The notes below the pieces were generated by a model that saw only the letters and a list, made by a program, of their open reading frames with translations, ran no database searches and was not told the DNA's origin. Below, one piece after another: positions 7,303 through 10,783 of a stretch of 10,783 nt of DNA. Numbering within the stretch: the stretch's first letter is position 1; every line of letters begins with the position of its first letter. A program made the position numbers and the translations under genes. Origin of the DNA: an uncultured Porphyromonas sp. (lineage in GTDB: Bacteria; Bacteroidota; Bacteroidia; Bacteroidales; Porphyromonadaceae); contig CAMIEW010000010.1 in NCBI GenBank assembly GCA_946222055.1, positions 1 through 10,783 of the forward strand, written 5' to 3'.

Positions 7303-7344
7303 CTTATATCTCTATCAGTCTCACGAACCTGGGCTGCTTTGTTT

Positions 7345-9741
7345 TTACTTCTTCGTCTTGGTTCCTACAGTCTTCTTCTTAGACGATGCAGTCTTTTTAG
7401 TCTTAGAGGAGGAGCTACGCTTCTTAGTTGGTCCACCATTCTTAGCACTCTCTGTCACGATGGCTCGTGCCTGCTCCTCCGTAAGCGACTTGGCCTCTAC
7501 GGTCTTGGGGATCTTATAGTTCTTCCTCTTATACTTGATGTAGGGGCCGTAGCGACCATTGAGGATCTCCAGCTTTTCAGTTCCCTCACCATACTCTGCG
7601 ATGTACTTATTCCGATCTCGCTCCTCCTTCTCCTTAATCAGAGGAGTAGCCTCGTCCATCTCGATCTCATAGGGACTGATCTCCTTGGGTATGCTCACAA
7701 AGAAGGATTTCCCGACTCTCACGTAAGGGCCGAAGCGCCCAATATCCACCGTGACGGCATCTCCATTGTACTGACCGATCTCACGAGGAAGCTGCAGGAG
7801 CTTAAGGGCCTGCTCGAGGGTGATGGTCGCTATAGATAGATTCTTAGGGAGGGAGGCAAACTTAGGCTTCTTGCCATCCACGTCAGCCTTACCCATCTGT
7901 ACCATAGGTCCATAGCGCCCGATCTTTGAGTAAATGGGCAAGCCGGTCTTAGGGTCATCACCTAGGTATCGCTCTCCCACCTTGTGTTCCTCCTTCTCAT
8001 TCATCACCTCCTCCACGTTGCTGTGGAAGAAGCGGTAGAAGTTATCTATCACCTCAGTCCACTCCTTCTCCCCGTCTGCGATGGCATCAAACTCCTCCTC
8101 CACCTCGGCAGTAAAGTGGTAGTCCATCACTCTGGGGAAGTGCTCGATCAGGTAGTCAGTCACGACGAGACCGGTGTCTGTCGGACAGAGCTTCCCCTTA
8201 GAGGCGCCCACCCGCTCCTTACGGGTCGTCCGGGAGATCTTGCCGGACTTTAGTGTCAGGACAGTGTAGGTCTGATCCTCTCCCTCGAGGTTGCGCTTTT
8301 CGACATAGCCTCTTTTCTGAATCGTCTGGATCGTGGGAGCGTAGGTGGACGGACGGCCTATGCCGAGGTCCTCCAGCTTCTTGACCAGCGATGCCTCTGT
8401 GTACCTGGCGGGCTGCTTGGTGAAGCGTTCCCGGGCCTCTATTTGCTCTGCAGAGACTACATCTCCGACCGCCATCCGGGGCAGCAGTCCGGAGCCCCCC
8501 TCAGACTCCTCCGCGTCATCCTCATCATCCCGTCCCTCGAGGTAGACCTTGAGGAAACCATCAAAGGTAATCACCTCACCCTTTGCCTGAAAAGAAGAAC
8601 CACTCGATGCATCGATAGTGACCGTAGTACGCTCCAGCTGAGCATCTGCCATCTGTGTCGCGAGTGTGCGCTTCCGGATCATATCATACAGCCGACGCTC
8701 CTGGGCAGTCGCACCGGCGGACGCAGCCTCCGGATGTACCGGGCGAATGGCCTCGTGAGCCTCCTGTGCCCCCTTGGTCTTGGTGGCAAAGTTGCGGACC
8801 TTGACATACTCCTTGCCATACTCTCGCTCTATCACCGATGCCGAGGCACCGATGGCAAAGGAGGAGAGATGGACCGAGTCCGTACGCATATAGGTGATAT
8901 GTCCTGCCTCGTAGAGCTTCTGAGCCAGGCTCATCGTCAGACCGACCGGATAGCCAAGGCGCCTCGAGGCCTCCTGCTGCAGCGTGGAGGTGGTAAATGG
9001 AGGCGCAGGCTGACGTGTCGCCGGAGTTACAGTAACCTGTCCCACGGAGTATGTCGCAGAGAGAAGATCCTCCAGGATCCTCATCGCCTCATCGACCGAC
9101 TGAGGTCGTGAGGTCAGGTCAGCGCTAAGCGACTCGCCACCCTCTGTCGTAAAGAGTCCCCGCACCCGGAATGAACTCTCAGGCTCGAAGTCGTGTATCT
9201 CCTTCTCTCGCTCTACAATGATCCTGACAGCAACCGACTGGACACGTCCTGCCGAGAGACTCGGACGGACCTTCCGCCAGAGGATCGGGGAGAGCTCGAA
9301 GCCCACCAGTCGGTCAAGTACACGCCGTGCTTGCTGCGCATCGACCATCTTCAGGTCTATGGAGCGGGGATTCTTCAGAGCATTCTGGATGGCAGACTCG
9401 GTAATCTCGTGGAATACAATCCTATTCTTCTCCTTCTCGCTCAGACCAAGCACCTCCGCCAGGTGCCACGCGATAGCCTCCCCCTCGCGGTCCTCATCGG
9501 ATGCGAGCCATATGTGATCCGCCTTCTTGGCAGCTGATCTGAGAGTGGATACGACGCTCTTCTTGTCGTCAGAGATCTCGTACTGAGGATCGTAGTTATT
9601 ATCCACATCGACCCCCATGCCCTTGGTCTTGAGGTCACGTATGTGTCCATAACTGGGGAGCACGGTAAAGTCTTTGCCCAAAAACTTGCCGATCGTTTTC
9701 GACTTTGCGGGAGACTCGACGATAAGGAGATGATTAGCCAT
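7345..9741 (-). CDS. topA: DNA topoisomerase I (type IA)
   Basis: A 798-residue type IA topoisomerase, which relaxes negative supercoils by passing one strand through a transient 5'-phosphotyrosine break. The Toprim domain (about 3-115) opens with HLLIVESPAKSKTIGKFLG (E9) and has the acidic triad in ASDEDREGEAIAWHL (D82, D84, E86). The active-site tyrosine is Y284 in HITYMRTDSVHLS. The C-terminal part has no four-cysteine zinc ribbons. It carries GRxGP repeats instead, near 608, 668 and 729 (GRYGPMVQMG, GRFGPYVRVG, GRYGPYIKYK), then a Lys/Ser-rich tail that probably binds DNA. An acidic insert (DDEDDAEESEG) lies near 405-415. The frame is open back to an ATG at 9792, but that lies upstream of the predicted transcription start and adds 17 unconserved residues; MANHLLIVESP at 9741 is the standard start. 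Confidence 0.97.
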   Translation of the reverse strand: MANHLLIVESPAKSKTIGKFLGKDFTVLPSYGHIRDLKTKGMGVDVDNNYDPQYEISDDKKSVVSTLRSAAKKADHIWLASDEDREGEAIAWHLAEVLGLSEKEKNRIVFHEITESAIQNALKNPRSIDLKMVDAQQARRVLDRLVGFELSPILWRKVRPSLSAGRVQSVAVRIIVEREKEIHDFEPESSFRVRGLFTTEGGESLSADLTSRPQSVDEAMRILEDLLSATYSVGQVTVTPATRQPAPPFTTSTLQQEASRRLGYPVGLTMSLAQKLYEAGHITYMRTDSVHLSSFAIGASASVIEREYGKEYVKVRNFATKTKGAQEAHEAIRPVHPEAASAGATAQERRLYDMIRKRTLATQMADAQLERTTVTIDASSGSSFQAKGEVITFDGFLKVYLEGRDDEDDAEESEGGSGLLPRMAVGDVVSAEQIEARERFTKQPARYTEASLVKKLEDLGIGRPSTYAPTIQTIQKRGYVEKRNLEGEDQTYTVLTLKSGKISRTTRKERVGASKGKLCPTDTGLVVTDYLIEHFPRVMDYHFTAEVEEEFDAIADGEKEWTEVIDNFYRFFHSNVEEVMNEKEEHKVGERYLGDDPKTGLPIYSKIGRYGPMVQMGKADVDGKKPKFASLPKNLSIATITLEQALKLLQLPREIGQYNGDAVTVDIGRFGPYVRVGKSFFVSIPKEISPYEIEMDEATPLIKEKEERDRNKYIAEYGEGTEKLEILNGRYGPYIKYKRKNYKIPKTVEAKSLTEEQARAIVTESAKNGGPTKKRSSSSKTKKTASSKKKTVGTKTKK

Positions 9742-9780
9742 GATTTTATGCTGCGAGATTACTTCTACTTGAATGTGGTG

Positions 9781-9788
9781 CAAAAATA
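9781..9788 (-). promoter_or_regulatory. -7 element of the topA-tsaB operon
   Basis: On the minus strand this reads TATTTTTG, an exact TAnnTTTG match. Transcription would start near 9774, about 33 nt before the topA ATG, nearly the same leader length as for tig. No clear -33 TTG is found 19-20 nt upstream; the nearest TTTTGG is farther away. Confidence 0.55.
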
Positions 9789-9910
9789 GCAATTAATAGT
9801 TTAATGTGTGGTGGCACCCCAAAAATTCGCTCTCAGACACATCAGGATCTACCACCGGAGCTGTCGTGACTATGGTCCCTGTATGGGCACCTGACGATAT
9901 GCTACACATC

Positions 9911-9924
9911 AGTCTGACAATCAG
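9911..9924 (-). repeat. Small conserved dyad CTGA-N3-TCAG following array 2
   Basis: On the minus strand CTGATTGTCAGACT begins 20 nt after the array end on the topA side. It matches the equivalent sequence beside array 1 at 11 of 14 positions at the same offset, with the arm change compensated so that the dyad is kept. Confidence 0.5.
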
Positions 9925-9943
9925 AATAAAACAATGCGAAACA

Positions 9944-10027
9944 TCTATTACCGGTATTAGAATTCACTATTACCGGTATTAGTTTCGACTAATACCGACT
10001 ATAGATTTCACTAATACCGATATTAGT
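9944..10027 (-). repeat. Second, inverted array of four 18-bp palindromic units, upstream of topA
   Basis: On the plus strand the units start at 9944, 9966, 9988 and 10010, again exactly 22 bp apart: TCTATTACCGGTATTAGA, ACTATTACCGGTATTAGT, ACTAATACCGACTATAGA and ACTAATACCGATATTAGT. Reverse-complemented, these match array 1 unit by unit at 18/18, 17/18, 17/18 and 14/18 in order, while only 4 of 12 spacer bases match. The array ends 202 nt before the topA start codon and 155 nt before its -7 element. It also lies 95 nt upstream of the divergent fabH -7 element, so either or both genes could be affected. Confidence 0.93.
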
Positions 10028-10122
10028 CGACGGTAACTTAACAGAATCCTATTCGTAGCTCTGAAAAGGGTTGTACAAGCAAGAAATAAAATGCACACTT
10101 ATCAGATAAGGTGAGAAAATCG

Positions 10123-10130
10123 TACCTTTG
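10123..10130 (+). promoter_or_regulatory. -7 element of fabH
   Basis: TACCTTTG fits TAnnTTTG exactly. The expected -33 position holds only TTAT (10099-10102), a weak match. Transcription would start near 10137, giving a leader of about 97 nt. Confidence 0.55.
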
Positions 10131-10233
10131 GCAACGGAAAGAGAGAGGTGCTGCAGTATGCGGGTACACTTGTTCTCCCTCTTCTTACCATATCCGATGT
10201 TCACCATTCCGGGGATTCCGGAGAGTATAATAT

Positions 10234-10783
10234 ATGACACAGCACCTCAGAGCTGCCATCACCGCCATAGGACACTACCTTCCTAGCGACGTCCTCACCA
10301 ATGACGACATCGCTAAGATGGTCGACACCTCCGACGAGTGGATCACGACACGTGTAGGGATCCATCAGCGTCACATACTTAGAGATCGCACAGAGGGCGC
10401 CTCGGTGCTGGGCGTGGAGGCGATCCGGGACCTAGTCAGGCGCCACTCTGTCGATCTATCGACGATAGACATGGTGATCTGCTCGACCAACTCCCCGGAC
10501 TACATCTTCCCCTCCACGGCGTCGATCATAGCAGCAGAGGTGGGCATACCGGACGGGGCACCATGCTACGACTTCCAGGCGGCCTGCAGCGGATTTATCT
10601 TCGGTCTGCAGATCGCTCGCGGATTTGTAGAGAGCGGATTGTATAGGAGGATTCTCCTGGTGACAGCAGAGAAGAATAGCTACTTTGCCAATCCCTCCGA
10701 CAGATCGACCCTTCCGCTCTTCGGTGACGGCGGAGCGGCGATACTGATTGAGCCGACGGAGGACGAGGTAGGAGTAATTGACC
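10234..10783 (+). CDS. fabH: 3-oxoacyl-[ACP] synthase III (KAS III), N-terminal part
   Basis: The first 183 codons are present; the gene runs off the right edge. FabH condenses acetyl-CoA or branched acyl-CoA with malonyl-ACP to begin fatty-acid synthesis in the cytoplasm. The start fits the family: AITAIGHYLPSDVLTNDDIAKMVDTSDEWITTRVGIHQRHI aligns closely with the E. coli FabH opening. The catalytic cysteine is C118 in YDFQAACSGFIFGL, and LFGDGGAAILIEP near 162-174 is the usual GDGAGA-type block. The catalytic His and Asn lie beyond the window. GGAGAG at 10220-10225 is a plausible ribosome-binding site about 8 nt before the ATG. The gene has its own promoter and is divergent from topA. The common yceD-rpmF-plsX neighbours are not found upstream, so this may be a second FabH copy; a paralogue with a non-fatty-acid role cannot be excluded. 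Confidence 0.93.
   Translation, partial: MTQHLRAAITAIGHYLPSDVLTNDDIAKMVDTSDEWITTRVGIHQRHILRDRTEGASVLGVEAIRDLVRRHSVDLSTIDMVICSTNSPDYIFPSTASIIAAEVGIPDGAPCYDFQAACSGFIFGLQIARGFVESGLYRRILLVTAEKNSYFANPSDRSTLPLFGDGGAAILIEPTEDEVGVID

Noticed and set aside
7339..9650. Several long open frames opposite topA
   Set aside because: They are antisense shadows of the topA codons with compositions rich in Leu, Ser and Arg and no domain resemblance.
9742..9792. Longer topA starting at 9792
   Set aside because: The upstream ATG lies before the predicted -7 element and adds 17 residues ahead of the standard MANHLLIVESP opening.
9944..10027. Plasmid-type iterons or a replication origin
   Set aside because: The 22-bp pitch fits iterons, but there is no rep or dnaA gene, no DnaA boxes and no clear AT-rich unwinding region; the copy beside tig also argues against an origin.
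10049..10240. 63-codon minus-strand frame in the topA-fabH gap
   Set aside because: It covers the fabH promoter and leader, has no family resemblance and no promoter of its own.

Overview
The window looks like ordinary chromosome from a member of the Bacteroidota, most probably Porphyromonas or a close relative. Three things point that way. The housekeeping proteins are of Bacteroidota type, for example a long trigger factor with a very acidic C-terminal half and a TopA ending in GRxGP repeats. Several start codons are preceded by A/T-rich sequence without a Shine-Dalgarno site. Four intergenic regions carry the Bacteroidota -7 promoter element TAnnTTTG. The genus is an inference from style, not a demonstrated match.

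Layout. 1-1374 (+): the 3' end of a MATE-family exporter gene, followed 2 nt later by a membrane-anchored metallophosphoesterase. 1375-1741: a gene-free gap holding a four-unit palindrome array and the tig promoter. 1742-3244 (+): trigger factor (tig) and its terminator. 3297-4124 (+): a secreted zinc N-acetylmuramoyl-L-alanine amidase, ending at a strong palindrome shared with the convergent gene. 4202-6379 (-): a YbdG/MscS-type mechanosensitive channel preceded by an unrecognised 279-residue protein, probably one operon with its own promoter. 6532-9741 (-): topA followed by tsaB, probably one operon. 9742-10233: a divergent gap holding the topA promoter, a second copy of the palindrome array and the fabH promoter. 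10234 to the end (+): the 5' part of fabH.

Most genes are core functions: nascent-chain folding, peptidoglycan cleavage at division, osmotic safety valve, tRNA t6A synthesis, DNA supercoiling and fatty-acid initiation. I see no mobile element, defence system, CRISPR or RNA gene.

The one signal the genes do not explain is the pair of intergenic arrays at 1457-1540 and 9944-10027. Each has exactly four 18-bp near-palindromes (consensus ACTAATACCGGTATTAGT) at an exact 22-bp period. The two arrays are inverted relative to each other, so each points the same way relative to its downstream gene, tig or topA. The same unit-specific deviations occur in the same order in both, while the 4-bp spacers differ. 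A small dyad with a compensatory change follows each array at the same offset. Each array ends 201 or 202 nt before the start codon. I read this as a duplicated multi-operator or regulatory repeat, binding factor unknown.
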